Notes: generated by a model from the letters alone, not told the origin. A DNA stretch of 64,000 nt from Cryptomeria japonica (GCF_030272615.1 NC_081410.1:504978942-505042941), one strand, 5' to 3'; counted from the stretch's first letter, positions 23,476 to 35,580 are shown. Program-made: numbers and translations.

Positions 23476-25644
23476 ATGGGTTCATCTAAGTTTCCTCTCT
23501 TAACTCTTCATTATTATGCTACTTGTAAAATTGATGCATGGAGTAAACTTATGAAAAAAGGACTAACTCATTATATTGATGGAACTATTGTTGCTCCCGT
23601 TGATCCTAAGGGTGATCCTGTTGGTCACTTGGATTGGCTCACTAAAAATATCATGGCAATTGGTACCTTAATAAAGTATGTATCAAAGGATCTCATTTTT
23701 CATATTGAGAAATGTACTCTAATCAAGGATGCTTGGCAAAAGTTTCAAGACTTGCATGGTCAAGTTGATGAGATTAGGGGATATTAGATTGATAGTGATC
23801 TCACCATGTTAGATCCCAAGAACTTTGATACTATGCAAGATTATGTCACTAAGGCAAAAGAGTTGAGGGCACAACTCAAAGATTGTGGCATTGATAATAA
23901 GGATACTCAATTGATCTTCAATTTGATGGGCAAGCTTCCACAAGAAAATGCAGCATTTGTTTCTAGTTTCCAAACCCATAGGATGACAATGGGTTCAAAC
24001 TACACAATGCCTACATTTAATGCTTTCGCCAAAATGTTGATGATGGAACAAACTAAGTTGATAAGCATGGGCATTCTTAAGACTTCTAAGTCTCAAGCGT
24101 TAGTGGTAAATCAAGGGAACAAAGGAAATCAAGGAAATAACAACTCAAACAAGAAGAAATGGAAATCAAAGCCTAAGGACAAAGCATCAACTTCTCCACA
24201 ACAAAGAGATTCATTCTCTTCCAAGAGGGATAATTCACCAAAGAGAGAGAGACCTACTTGTGCCTATTGTAAAAAGTTTGGTCATGGGGAGCGTCATTGT
24301 CATTCTAAGAAGATTGATGAGCTCTCACACATCCTCAAAAAGCACAACATTGATTTGCCTAATGCCTACAAGAAGGATGCTACAACAAGTCATGATTCAG
24401 GGAGATGGCTTCTAGATTCAGGGGCTTCTCATCATATGGCATCTTCGCAGTCTACGTTCTCTACATTTGAGCCTTGCACCATGCCGCAGATTTTGATGGG
24501 CAATCATAGATACATGGATGTGATTGGGAAAAGATCTGTTGCCACTGGGAATAACTCCTTCAATGATGTGTTTTGTGTACCCCATTTGACAAACAATCCC
24601 CTTTCCATCTATCAAATCAAACATGGCACAACTAAGAGAATTGTGGAGTTCACACCTGAGTCCGTTTTCATTAGAGACTTGGAGACTAGAGCTATCATTG
24701 CGACTGGGGTGGTTGATCATGCATCTCGGTTATACTTCTTTTCAGATTTTGTTGATGATAATGATTTCACATATGATGATTCTACACATGATGATCACAC
24801 TTCTTGTGATGATTCAGATTTTGAGGAGAACTTTGGGTACTTGAACTTGGTGATTCTCACATGTGACCATGTTCTTGAGCCTTGTGTTTCATCTCCTCCT
24901 ATTGATATCACATCACCTATTGCACCTGATAATGCGGATAGTGCAATAGTTTTGCCTTCTTGTGATTCAGTGCAGCAGGTTATTTCTTGTCTTCCAGCTT
25001 CACTTTCATGGGATGAGTACTTGACAGACATTGCAGGTTTGTTTGTGGAATCCTACATTGCAAATTTGGGAGACATCATTGATGATATTCATCTTCTCTT
25101 TGATGAAGATGATCCTTCTTCGATTGTTGTGAGGGAACACTCTGACCCTCTTGTTCATTCTCTACAAGATCATTCTTTTGAGGTTGATATGATTGTGGAT
25201 ACTTATGTACATCAGTTGGAGGAGGTCTCTTTATCCTTAGAGGAGACATGTGACTCTTTGGGACTTGTTCTACTTTCATCTCCACTAGATCTTGGAGTGC
25301 CTTTTTCAGCACTGTGGAGCAGTTTACCACCTTTGGAGGGGGTATCTTTCATCATCGACATGGGGACACTTGAGCAATTTTCAAAGACTTCATTCATCAT
25401 GAGTTTTTTTCATACATCTTCCCTTCATGATTGGGGGGGCTTCATGGATACACCATTGGTTTTGTTTCTTCCTAAGGGGAGGAATGTTGTTCGACGTACG
25501 TGGAGCGGTTTCTTCATACATCATCGAGCTTCTATCATTGGTGCAGATTCTACATTGAGGGAGGGATTCCTAGCTTCTCTTCTTCTCTCATATGGGGGGG
25601 ACCTTTTCCTCACATGGGGTTTTGTTCCTCACATGCTTCTATGA
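23476..25644 (+). pseudogene. Copia-type gag-protease with an unrecognised C-terminal extension; one internal stop
   Basis: ATG at 23476 (MGSSKFPLL) was chosen because gag similarity starts there. The 723-codon frame has one internal TAG (23785-23787). Gag (residues 1-250) has an N-terminal copia gag fold pattern and a basic Asn/Lys/Ser linker, then the knuckle CAYCKKFGHGERHC and protease LLDSGASHHM (about residue 315). The match to known copia proteins ends near VVDHASRLYFFSDF (about 425). The remaining roughly 300 residues are Asp-rich at first (DDNDFTYDDSTHDDHTSCDD), then mixed acidic and hydrophobic, and I do not recognise them. No integrase, RT or RNase H is encoded. Loss of pol by deletion with a new reading frame filling the gap is the simplest view; a real accessory domain is the alternative. 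Confidence 0.8.
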
Positions 25645-25847
25645 GAGTTCTCTTGTATAGCTTTCATCTCTCTTTTGGGGGAGGAATTTTTCACATTGGG
25701 TTTTTCTCTCTTTCCTTGCTTTGTGAGAGATTTCATTGCAATGGTTTGTGTGCATTTGTACATGGGTACCTAACATGGCCTCGTAGCCAGGACCCATCTT
25801 GCATTGCTTAGTTGCATTGTAGATTTAATTGTATTCCCCTAAGTTGC
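25645..25847 (+). other. Noncoding 3' region of the pol-less copia
   Basis: Short untranslated stretch with a purine-rich TTTTGGGGGAGGAATTTTT segment at 25673-25690, resembling the polypurine tract. No gene. Confidence 0.5.
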
Positions 25848-25860
25848 ACTTAAGGGGGGG
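25848..25860 (+). promoter_or_regulatory. Polypurine tract of the pol-less copia
   Basis: ACTTAAGGGGGGG directly precedes the 3' LTR start TGTTGGTG. Confidence 0.75.
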
Positions 25861-26335
25861 TGTTGGTGTAAATAATTATTCATGTTGGATATTATTACAC
25901 CTTACTTAAGTTTACTTAGGAAATGCATTTCATGGTAGTTTGGGTATGAGACACTTGGGTGTTTGTGTCACACTGGGATAGTGTGTGTAGGAGAATTTCC
26001 ACCTTTTATGGTGTTGATCTTGTTACTACTCTATCATATCCACTTATTGTGGAGTGATAATTCCACCTTCGATGGGTGATCCACCTCATGTGGAATATTT
26101 TATTGTTTCTCCTACATACCACACCTATTTCCTACCTACCATTGTTTCTTATTGAATCACATGTCATGTTTGTGTGCTCATATATCCATATAGCCTTGCC
26201 TATATAAGAAGGCTCATATTCATTGTATTGAACAACCATTTTTATCTATTGATGAGAATACAGTTTATTCTTGTCCTATATTTTGACTATATTTTGTACT
26301 TTTGATTGAGCTCTTGATCTTGGCAAAATATCACA
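25861..26335 (+). repeat. 3' LTR of the pol-less copia element
   Basis: 475 bp, collinear with 14701-15175, ending AAAATATCACA and followed by the ACTCT duplication. Its TATA box is at 26201-26208. Confidence 0.92.
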
Positions 26336-26340
26336 ACTCT

Positions 26341-26756
26341 TAGAGCCATCTTCTACGAGAATTGAGAACATATGACATGACACACTTGGAGTAATTATGA
26401 CCTGGTCTTGACAAAGTATGGAAGAGGCTAGATCATGTTATGATGCTAGCACAATTATTTTTTTATTTTATAGATTACTATTACACTCACAGTGGATCCC
26501 TTGTTAGAAATTATCCTTTCAAACCACTTCCCAATATGGTTTCATATTGAATGTAAAATTTCTCAATCTAAGACCATGAAGGCATAGTTTTCCTTGATGT
26601 CTTAGTTCTCAATCACAAGACCACATCAAACCACATTTAGCATGTCTTGAATTTAGAGCTTCACCCAATAGATGGGGAAAACTAGATATTTTGGTGGAAT
26701 GATGCCATAACCTATAACTATCTATTTCCTCGACATTCACAGGTGTTAATCAATTG
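26341..26756 (+). other. Remainder of element A 3' LTR, then unassigned sequence
   Basis: TAGAGCCATCTTCTACGAGA continues the LTR sequence interrupted at 14700, by comparison with 33790-33850. After about 26400 the resemblance fades and I could not place the LTR end. The remaining 350 bp show no gene or repeat I recognise. Confidence 0.4.
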
Positions 26757-26978
26757 TGTAGAAACCTAAAATTGTCCCACGCCTACAAACACAATTTGTA
26801 CTAATTATTCTTCTATAATAATTAACTAATTTTAATTATTTTATTTATTTTATTTTATTTTTCTGAATCAATATTTCTCTTTTTTTGTCGCAAAATTAAT
26901 TATTCGGTTTGCTTCTTAATCATTTAATCAATTAACCCCTTTCCCCTTTAAATAAATTAAATAATTTTTATTTATTTA
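26757..26978 (+). repeat. 5' LTR of element D/E, left part
   Basis: It begins TGTAGAAACCTAAAATTGTC, the standard start for this LTR group (compare TGTAGACACCTAAAATTGTC in B). It is AT-rich. It is interrupted by the poly(A) end of a LINE within AAATAATTTTTATTTATTTA. Confidence 0.7.
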
Positions 26979-27128
26979 TTTTTTTTAATAAAATGGGTAA
27001 AAACTTTATTGAAAATCAGACACAAAAATTAAAAGGAGGACCAGAGCCCCGAGGCCCCAAAAAAGAGCCCTAGGCCCAATCCAAGATCAACCAACATCAT
27101 AACTATCCATGTCCTCAGCAAGAATCTT

Positions 27129-30100
27129 CTACAAGACTTGACAGTAATCCAGGGAGAGATGCTCCCAACCTTCAATTTTCCAATCATTGTCATGTTCCAA
27201 AGCCCACTTAGCCAAATAATCAGCTGCTCTATTCCATTCACGAGGAATATGGATGAAAGACACCTGCTCCATTAAAGAACTAATTTGAAGAATCTGATGA
27301 ACAATCCCTGCCAGCTGCCAATGAATTCCACTCACCTTCTGCTCAGTCAACAAATTAACAATAATTTATGAATTTGATTCATAAATAACCTTCCTACGAC
27401 CCAACTCCCAAGCCCACTCTAGGGCATAGAGAATAGCAAGTCCCTCCATATAATTATTAGATTGCCTCCCTTTATGCACTAAAAAGAAGAAAATTGCCTC
27501 CCCCATACAATTCCTACCTACACCACCAACCCTTGTAGGGCCTGGGTTACCCCTGGAAAAGCCATCGATGTTAATCTTTATAATCTCATCCTGAGGGGGT
27601 ATCCACTTTCCCACCCGCTGGACCTTCTTCATAGCCCGTCTACCTCTTCTGACACAAGCGGAGGCAGGAGACAACTCCTGCCAGCCAAACCTACTCACAA
27701 TATTCGCCTCATCTCTGTCCAAAGGAAAATTCACCTCACATTTAGCTTCCACCGTCTCCCGAATCATAACCATGGTTCTATTCCACACTTGCTGCACTAA
27801 CAGTCTGGCCTCATGAAAGATCCTTATGTTCCTCTCAAGGCAGATCTGCTAGAGTATGAAAATGGGCCCAATATACCAAACCGTGTGGAGGAAGGAGGAC
27901 AAGATAGGAGGTATGCCCAAACTGCTTTAAAACTTCACCAAAGAATCAGCGTGAACACAAGGACACTTCCACATCCCCCACCAGTAATGCCAAATAAGCA
28001 TAGAGAAGGGGCATCTGAAAAATAGATGTGAGGAATATTCCTCCCCATTACCACACAAAGCACAAATAGAAGGCCCCAAGAATCCCCGCTTGCGAATATT
28101 ATCCCAAGTTAGGCATCTATTCAAGGCCAGAGTCCAAGCGAAGCAAGTGCACTTCGGCCAAGAAAAATTGTTCCAAACCTGTTTCCACCAGTGCACCTCT
28201 CTTCCCTCCAATCTTCAGTTCAAAAGTTCTCAGTATCCACTAGCTACAGTAAAGATGACCTTAGGATTCGGAGACCAGGCAAGTCCATCCCTACCCTTGA
28301 GGGCACTGCAGTGTTTACTCGCCAGAATGCAATGCAACTCAGCACACTCTTCCTCCATCCCAACAACCGGCCACTCACTAGGAACCTTCCACCGCTCCAA
28401 CTCCAGCCGTCCACACCTGTAAGCAGCCTTGAAGTAACTCACCCTAGACCACCCTGCCTCCAAAAATCTCTGGCTAAGGTTCCCAAGATTAGGAAACTAA
28501 TCAAGGATGGAGGGGTACCCATCCCAAGAGTTGTTCTAGAAAAGGACCTCTTCCCCCCTCCTGTAGATCCAAAAGAGTCCTTCCTTAATGAGAGATGCCC
28601 CCTTCTTGAGAGTATACCAAATCGTTGAGCCTTTTTCCCTCAAGTGGATATCTTGGAACCTCCTGCATTGGGATCCTCTACATATATTTGTAGGCCAAAA
28701 GCTTAGCCAGCCACAATCCTACTCGACACACCACCTCCAGTACAATTTAGCCGCCAGAGCCTCCCTGAATAAAATAGCCTACCTTAAACCAAGCCCCCCC
28801 GACTGCTTCGGGCTACACACCAGGTCCCAATTGACAAGACTCCATTTGGAAGAGGATAGATTGCCTACCCATAAGAATTGCCTTGCCAAAGAGTCCAAAC
28901 CCTTCAAGAACCACTTAGGAGCCACTTGAATCATACATCAATAAATCGGAAGAGCCTAAACCACTGACTGAATTAGTTGAAGCCTCCCAATGAATGATAA
29001 CCATCTGTGAGTTCAATGTTCAACCTTCGAGCAAAATTTATCCAAGATACCCTGTCATGACTCCCAAGGGGGGTTACCAAGAGAAATAGGAATACCCAAA
29101 TAAGTCAAGGGCAAAGTGCCCACTTGGAATCTCAAGATAAGAGCAATCCTCCTTTGAATAGTTCCAGGAGTGTTGAAGAAAAGGATAGAAGATTTATCTT
29201 CAATGATCAACTGACCCGAGGCCGCCAAATAAACATCCAAAACCTTACGCAGATTAGTAGCTTCTTTGATCTCAGCAAGTCCCATCAAGGTTGTGTCATC
29301 AACAAACTGCAAATGAGACTGTGGCTGCAAGTCATTACCCCAACTCCACCCCTGAATACTACCCAGGCCCACATTATACTTGATTAGCCTCCCCAGGCCC
29401 TCAGCCAAGAGAATGAATAGGTAAGGGGAGAGGGGATCCCCCTAGCGGAGGCCCCTAGACGCACCAAACAACTCAGTATGATCACCATTGTTTAGCACTG
29501 AGAAAGAGGTGGACGTAACACAACTCATAACCCATTGGATCCATTCCTCAGCAAAGCCAAAATCCTTGAGGATCTTCTGGAGGAAGGACCAACAAACTCT
29601 ATCAGCCATATCCAACTTGATAAACATAGCTTTTTCCTTGGAGGTTGCTATAGAGTGAATGGTCTCCGTAGCAATGACCACACCATCCAGAATTTGACAC
29701 CCTTCCACAAACCTGCTCTGTTCCTCTGAGATAACATCCCCCAGACACTTCTTCAGCCTCCTTGCTATCAACTTAGAGATGATCTTGTAAATCACATTGC
29801 AGAGAGATATAGGGCGGAACTGGCCTAACCTGTCGGCCCCATCACACTTAGGGATTAGCGCAATGAAAGTCGCATTCAAGGCCCGAAGCATCTATTCACT
29901 CCTCTGGGACTCTTGGACTACTTCCAGTAAGTCCAATTTGATGATATCCTGGAACTCTTGAAATAATTCAATTGGGAACCCATCCAGTCCAAGAGCTTTT
30001 CCTTTCCTCGTGTGAAAAACAATCCTCTCGAGTTCTTCCAACAAAATAGGGCCCATAAGCTGCTCATTCATCTCCCTAGCAATAAGAGGAGGAATGCAAG

Positions 30101-31325
30101 TGAGAACCTGGTTCTCCTCCACCAATTCCCCCTGAGAATCCTCACTGAAGAGGGATCAAAAATACTGTAAAGCCTCCCTAGATATCTCCTGCAAGGATAA
30201 TAACACCTCACATCTATCATTGACCAGAGCAGGAATGGACTTTCCATGACGTCTTGCTTTCACAGAGTTGAAAAAGAAAGCAGTGTTCTTATCGCCCGCT
30301 TGAAGCCAATCAATACGGGCTCTTTATTTCCAGTAAATTTCTTCCCTTAGCTCCCATTCCTCTAAAACCTTGACAGCCATGTCCTCCTCCCTAAGCAAGG
30401 CTTCAGACAAACCATGCTCTCTGATTTCACTGGTGATACCATTTAACACTATTTGGGCAGCTTTTTTAGCGTGAAAAATGTTCCCGAAGTGTACATAGCA
30501 GTGCCAAAGGTCGACCTCCCCTTCCTCCACCACTACTCAACAAGAGCCTGCAAAGTAGGATCCTGAAGCCACATAAGTTGGAATTTGAAGGAAGGAGAGC
30601 GAGCAACCTGGGCAGAAGAAGAAACCATCTTGATAGGACAGTGGTCTAACCCTCTCCAGTCAAGAATCTCAAAACTTGTGGACCACCAACCACCAACCCA
30701 AGAACTGGAAACCAAAAAATGATCTAGCCTCTCTGCAATCCAATACTCCCCCACTCTCCTATTGTTCCAAGTGAACAAACCATTACCAGGCTTAATGTCA
30801 ACAAGATGCAGTGAAGATATACTATCTCGAAAGAGAAAAGAAAAAGGATCCAACCACATGACATCCCCCCGTATTCTCACTCAACTCAATGATAACATTG
30901 AAATCTCTCACCATAATCCAAGGATGAAAAGGGACCAGCCTTTGCATACAAGAAATATGAGACCATAAGCTTTGCTTGCCTTGAAAATCGGTGGGGGCAT
31001 AGATAATAGTAAACAATATAAGATCTCCAGTCTCAAGACTAGAGGCAACCCCAGATAATGAAGATGAGGAAGCCACCCACCAAACAGGGCGAATCCTTGA
31101 AGGATTCCAAAGACATGCCACCCCTCCAGAGGAACCAGCTGCCCCAATACACTGACACTTGCCTTGCCCCTAGAGCTTCGGCACCAGACCCATCATACTC
31201 TCCATCGAGAGTTTAGTTTCTTGCAAGAACAGGACATCAGGTGAATGATTCCTAATCAATTCCCGAACAACTTTTTGTCTAGGGTCGTTGTTCAAGCCCT
31301 TCACATTCCATGAAAGCACAATCAT
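27129..31325 (-). pseudogene. LINE ORF2: endonuclease, reverse transcriptase, zinc finger, RNase H; mutated
   Basis: ATG at 31325 reads MIVLSWNVKGLNNDPRQKV and LFLQETKLS, the start of the APE-like endonuclease. GLDHCPIKM marks its end, in a shifted frame (about 30880-30533); the main frame resumes after it. RT shows GLDGFPIELF, FRPISLCNVIYKIISK, IKLDMA and catalytic FVDD (near 29300). A zf-RVT region follows (WPKCTCFAWTLALNRCLTWD, ICALCG). RNase H shows INIDGFSRGNPGP, YMEGLAILYALEWA, ESNS where ESDS is usual, and NRAADYLAKWA. In-frame stops occur, including those near 29892, 29442, 29055 and 27366. Target-primed reverse transcription is the family role. Two compensating frameshifts bracket the endonuclease end. 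Confidence 0.88.
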
Positions 31326-31369
31326 TTAGGAGGATTGGAAAAATGAGAATCCAAAGTCTTCACTGACCC

Positions 31370-32659
31370 TCACTCAACCAATTTTTCTCCCATCAATTTG
31401 ATTTTATCCAAATCCTTCTTTCTGCCAGCCTTTAAGTTCTTCTCCATAGCACTTTTCTTAATATCTTTCTGATGAAGACCCGGGTGAACAGAAGACTTAT
31501 TACTTTTAGCTCCAACCGATTCCAATTTCAGAGCTATTGGAGAACCCTCCCCCCCAACCAAATTCACCTCCGAACCAGGAGTGAGTCCCAACTGGACCCC
31601 TACTGTTTGATCCATCTCCATTTGTTCGCACCCCCCCTGAAGCACCTTGGTCCAAAGGGGTTAATCCTAGATTCACTTCCTGTTGACTGAGGTCATCCAA
31701 GGCCTCAAATCTGTTAAAGGTATCCTCCTCTTGTCTCTCCTGTAGGGACCTCTTCTATCCTCAAATCTTGTTCCTTGTCCTAACTGAGACAAAACCATCA
31801 ACACCCACTACCTCGATCGACATAGCAGCTTTTCCTTTATCAGCCCTATCTTGACTCTGAGCCAGCTATTGAGGTTGGCAATGACTATACTCATGACACA
31901 GACGACATCGAAAAGGTAAAGTCTCATAATCTAACTGTTGAACCCATGAGTAAGAGCCCACACACATATCTATAGCATCTGGCAAAGGTTTACTAAGATC
32001 AATTTCAACACAAATACGCGCAAAGGTCGTTTACCTTCCTCCCTAGGGTTTGCATTGAAGATCCCACTGGCTTCCCAAGCAATGCAGCCAGCATTCGTAG
32101 CACATCCTCCCGACAACACTCCACTAGAAAATGTGGTAAACGAACCCACACTGGAACCCTATTTGGGAGCTCCTCCAAAGGGATAAAGCCTGCATGCCAA
32201 GGTTTGATGAACAACCCCACCTGGTTGCAAAAATATGGGCCTCCTTCAAAGACCCTATTGCGATCCTCCATGCAGTTTAACCATGAAATAGTTGTTTGCC
32301 AGTAGGATAATCTCCATTTCCCCTTTCAATGCCCAAGTCCTTTGTGCCCAGTTTTCCAAAAACTGGAAGGAAACCCTCATTCCCAAAAATTTGCAATACA
32401 GCGAGTGTTTTGAAAAGTACTCGACGTCTTCAGCTATCATCTCAAGAGGAATAACCAGCTTTGGCCTTTCATTGCATCTCTCCAGACAACCATTAATCTT
32501 CATAATGCGAGAACTACCGGCACTCCCATACCCCAAATCTGATGAGAAAAGATTATTGTTAAAAGTCTTCATTCTCTGAAGTGGGGGTTTTGAGCCCATT
32601 GCAACATGGAAGTCCATGGTGAGAGCACCCTGTGAGGCCTCACCACCAACATTCGACAT
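31370..32659 (-). pseudogene. LINE ORF1: DUF4283-like RNA-binding protein, frameshifted
   Basis: The frame from 32659 reads MSNVGGEASQGALTMDF, then EDVEYFSKHSLYCKFLG and WALKGEMEIILLANNYFMVK. It shifts near 32260 to GPYFCNQVGLFIKPWHAGF and VPVWVRLPHFLVECC, the usual DUF4283 order in plant L1 ORF1. A degenerate knuckle FRCRLCHEYSHC lies near 31910. The end is polar and Lys-rich (31645-31370). ORF2 starts 45 bp downstream. The family member binds LINE RNA. Confidence 0.75.
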
Positions 32660-33052
32660 CGGAACGCAAAAAGAGTTAAAAGGTTACAAAAGAAAGCCAA
32701 GTACCCACAACCCAAAGGGCCCCTCAAGAAGGCTAGGTACCCAAGATGCCACCCCTCCCAAGCTCCACTGAAGGAAGAGGCCAGCTGAAACCCCCTGACC
32801 CACGGGAGATCCACGGGCCATAGCAACCCGGAAACCCAGCCCTGCGCAGTCCAAACCCCGTCCGACGACCACCGTTGCTACCCTCACACCCACTGTCAAA
32901 CCCTGCCCACTGCTCTCCCCCGACGCCCTGCACTTCCCTCCCCCACCGCACCTGCAACACCACCTCCCTCGAGCTAGGGCATCAAAACCCTAGCTTGGCC
33001 ACTCACGAGCCCTCGCATGCACGCCATCTAAATCTTTAAATTATTCTATTTC
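32660..33052 (-). other. LINE 5' untranslated region
   Basis: GC-rich sequence, unlike the flanking AT-rich LTR, upstream of ORF1 and ending near 33030-33052. Open frames on it are compositional. It may hold the internal promoter usual for L1 elements, but no motif is decisive. Confidence 0.5.
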
Positions 33053-33996
33053 AAATAATTTTATTATTTAATTAATCTTGATTATTTACTTTAATTAAAC
33101 AATCTTTATTGTTTAATTAAATTAAATTTTTATTTTCCCATAATTAAAAAATTTATTTAAATTATTTAATTATCTAAATATGTCCTCCAAATTAAATAAA
33201 GTTCTTAAATTTATTTAAACTAATTTCCCCTTCATTAATCATTTTTTCTCCAAATTCAAAATTCAAATTCAAATTCAATTCGTCTCCTTTTAATTTTATT
33301 TCATTTAACATTTTCAAAAATCTAAATTCAAATCAAATGACATTTCCTTCTAATTTCCTACATCACATGTCAAATTCCTAACTACCACTGATTTTGAGTA
33401 TAACTCTCAATTACCTTTTTCTGACTAATCAATCAATTCAACTAACTAGTCAATCAAATCAGACTTCTAATCAGTCAAGTCAGTTAACTTTCAATCAAAT
33501 TTCTTAACTAATTAATCAATTTTGTTTGACTCCCAATCAATGCATCTAATAACTCAATCAATCCTTGCGACTCTCAATCAAAGAGTTATTTTCTTAATTA
33601 ATTTGATTAATTCTCTCAATCTAATTTAGCTTAGTAATTCTCAATCGTAGATCAACTCTATTGTTGAATCAAGATCAATCGCTCAATTAATCCCACCAGA
33701 ATCTATAAATTTGGCATCAATCTACCTAATTCAACAACCACTATCTTTGAATTCTTGTGTTAACATAATGCAAGTTTTCATAGAACAACTCTAAGAGCCA
33801 ATCTCTCACAAGAAGCAGGAGAACAATAGAAGCAACATGCTTGGATTCAATACGGAGTTTCCAGTGTTTTGATTTATTTTTATTGTTAAATTTACTAGTG
33901 GGCTTTTATTGTTATTATGTTTGGATTTTAGTTAATTAGACTAGGTTTAGTAGTTACCTCTTAATCTGATTAAAATGATGAATTTTCCTGTAGACA
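33053..33996 (+). repeat. 5' LTR of element D/E, right part
   Basis: It continues the LTR after the LINE, with TTATTTAATTAATCTTG palindromes and CCACTATCTTTGAATTCTTG, shared with element A's LTR, and ends CCTGTAGACA at 33996, before a primer-site-like sequence. Without the LINE the LTR is about 1.17 kb. Confidence 0.7.
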
Positions 33997-34000
33997 TTTT

Positions 34001-34018
34001 TGGTGAACCCAACATGAA
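34001..34018 (+). promoter_or_regulatory. Probable primer-binding site of element D/E
   Basis: TGGTGAACCCAACATGAA follows the LTR end after TTTT, in the same position as TGGCACGCCCGGTGGGAC in element B. Differences from B are mostly C-to-T or G-to-A type, as in decayed methylated DNA. The tRNA cannot be named. Confidence 0.5.
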
Positions 34019-34974
34019 TGCAACAATGTTCTAATTTCTTAAATTTTTGTACGTGTTTTGTAGGTACAGGTTCAGGATTAGGCATTTGATTCTAGATTTT
34101 TGCATCTGTAAAATTGATTTTTCGCATTTGTAGTTAATTGATTTCGCATTCGTTTCCAAAATTTTGCACCTGTCTATGATAGATTTTGCATTCGTAGCTC
34201 TAGGATTTTCCATTCATCGAGTAGAAGACCGGGTATAAACAATTTGTTGTTTTTATTTCTGCTTTCTAGCAATCTGGTTTTCATAGTTGTAACCTAAATT
34301 TGGAAAATGTCTTGCGTACTAACAACAAGATGCCTTGTATAGTGCAACCAAAGATTTTAGGGTATCGTTTGAGGGCAGAACAAAGACGTATAAGGAGGCA
34401 ATATCAATGGACATTTTGTGCAAAGCAACAACTCAATGAACCTAATGAATATATGTCTCACCGAATATCAAATGCACATAATAGCTTATACAATGATATA
34501 TAACATGTGTCTCATACCAATTTTAATGTTTTGAATTTACCTTTTTTAGGAAAAAGGTGCAACACTTCTTTTTTGCAAATTCATGATAATTTTTTGGAAG
34601 CGGAGGATGACTTTTTTGCATCTATTGATTCATGTTTTCGCATTTGTTTGTAATTGCTTTTGCATCTGTCATAAATTTGTTTTGCATTTGTCATTACAAG
34701 ATTCCACATCTAAACTAGTTAAATTTTCCAGATTTTGTGTTGTTTTCTATTAATGGAATCCTGTACTAATTTTTTGTCTACAAACATTTAGTCTTCAGAA
34801 TGTGGCGCTCGTAAGTCTAAGACCAAAAATCCACAAATTACTAATCCTATGTTTTTGCAGGGGTAAGTTAGAAATCTACTTGCAATTTTTAGAGTATAAA
34901 ACATTTGGAATTGGTGCAATAAAAAGAACAATTATCTGAAGTGTTTGGTGCGCTTGCACATTCTGTTGTAGAAC
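34019..34974 (+). other. Leader of element D/E with GCATYTGT motif clusters
   Basis: Untranslated sequence with two clusters of TTTYGCATYTGT-like motifs (34085-34210 and 34600-34700), for example TTTTTGCATCTGT, TTTTCGCATTTGT and TTTTGCATTTGTC. A 67-codon open frame at 34300-34503 shows no recognisable domain and is not taken as a gene. Confidence 0.5.
34085..34700 (+). repeat. GCATYTGT motif arrays in the D/E leader
   Basis: About ten degenerate copies lie in two groups, on the same strand and after the primer site. Comparable arrays lie in B's leader in a CpG-rich form (CGCGTCTGTG). Confidence 0.5.
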
Positions 34975-35580
34975 CCTATTTTTAGTTTTTAGAAGGGTCT
35001 GCCTTGGAAACAAGGGGACGACCCTAAGCGGATCTTTCCTTCGAGCTGCTATATAAATTGATTAATACAAAAGTCAAGATCTAACCAAAATTAGCCTTTG
35101 TCATATAGTGTCAGTCCAAAAGGAGACCCCATACCCACATTTATGTGAGGTATTCTATACTCCAAGTAGGGTTGACCAAAGTCTTAAGTGATTTATGAGA
35201 TGCTCGCAAGGTGTTGGTCCTTTGAATTGTGATTAGAAACCTCTTTAATGGCCTTCCCTTATTTTGACCGAACGTTGTGATAATTTCATTGCAAGGGCAT
35301 TGTTGGTTTTGCCCCCAAGATACTCACCATATGGCTCCCTTGAGATGAGATAGAAATCCTCGACTTAGCATAAGCTACATGTAACTTCTGAGGAAAGGGT
35401 GATTGGGTCATCCTTCGAGTCTTGGAGGCTGCTACCCATCCTCTCTCGTAAAGACAAGAGTGAATAGACCCATTTTAGGTGTCCCTACAATTACATGTCA
35501 ACAAAGATTCCAAGATGTGGGCTGAGATGATCGCAATGAAGCCTTGTCCTTAGGAATAGATATTGTCTGATCTATTTTTG
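34975..35580 (+). other. Tat leader conserved block, copy in element D/E
   Basis: It aligns in order with the leader blocks of A and B: GGGACGACCCTAAGCGG, CTGCTATATAAA, GTCATATAGTGTCAGTCC and AGATATTGTCTG. The stem AGCGG (35027-35031) with CTGCT (35046-35050) replaces AGTGG with CCACT of A and B, including a T-A to C-G pair change. Noncoding. Confidence 0.55.

Larger units (their letters stand above)
14701..26335 (+). mobile_element. Pol-less Ty1/copia-type element (gag-protease only), carrying a nested copia
   Basis: Two 475-bp LTRs (14701-15175, 25861-26335), an ACTCT duplication on both sides (14696-14700, 26336-26340), a Met-tRNA-type primer site and a polypurine tract define the element. 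Without the nested copia it is about 5.0 kb. Its single long frame (23476-25644) encodes copia gag and protease and then an unrecognised region; no integrase, RT or RNase H follows. It would therefore need enzymes from another element. By eye the LTRs differ at roughly 25-30 positions, more than the nested copia's in proportion, which fits the nesting order. Confidence 0.85.
26979..33052 (-). mobile_element. Plant L1-type LINE inserted in the LTR of element D/E
   Basis: About 6.07 kb on the minus strand: a GC-rich 5' region (33030-32660), ORF1 with a DUF4283-like domain, ORF2 with endonuclease, RT, zinc-finger and RNase H domains, and a 3' end near 26980 with an A-rich tail (plus-strand T run). 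The flanks AAATAATTTTTATTTATTTA (26959-26978) and AAATAATTTTATTATTTAA (from 33053) may be target-site duplication copies, though the LTR is itself repetitive there. Full length but inactive by mutations. Confidence 0.85.

Noticed and set aside
24418-25400. Minus-strand open frames within the gag-protease gene
   Set aside because: Antisense shadows of 23476-25644 without domains.
26341-26756. A second complete LTR of element A after the copia insertion
   Set aside because: Only the first 60 bp resemble the LTR continuation; no CA end or matching flank could be placed.
28191-28628. Plus-strand open frames across 27813-28929
   Set aside because: They overlap the minus-strand LINE ORF2, whose zinc-finger and RNase H motifs explain the openness and GC content.
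34300-34503. 67-codon open frame in the D leader
   Set aside because: Short, no domain, not shared with the leader of B or A.
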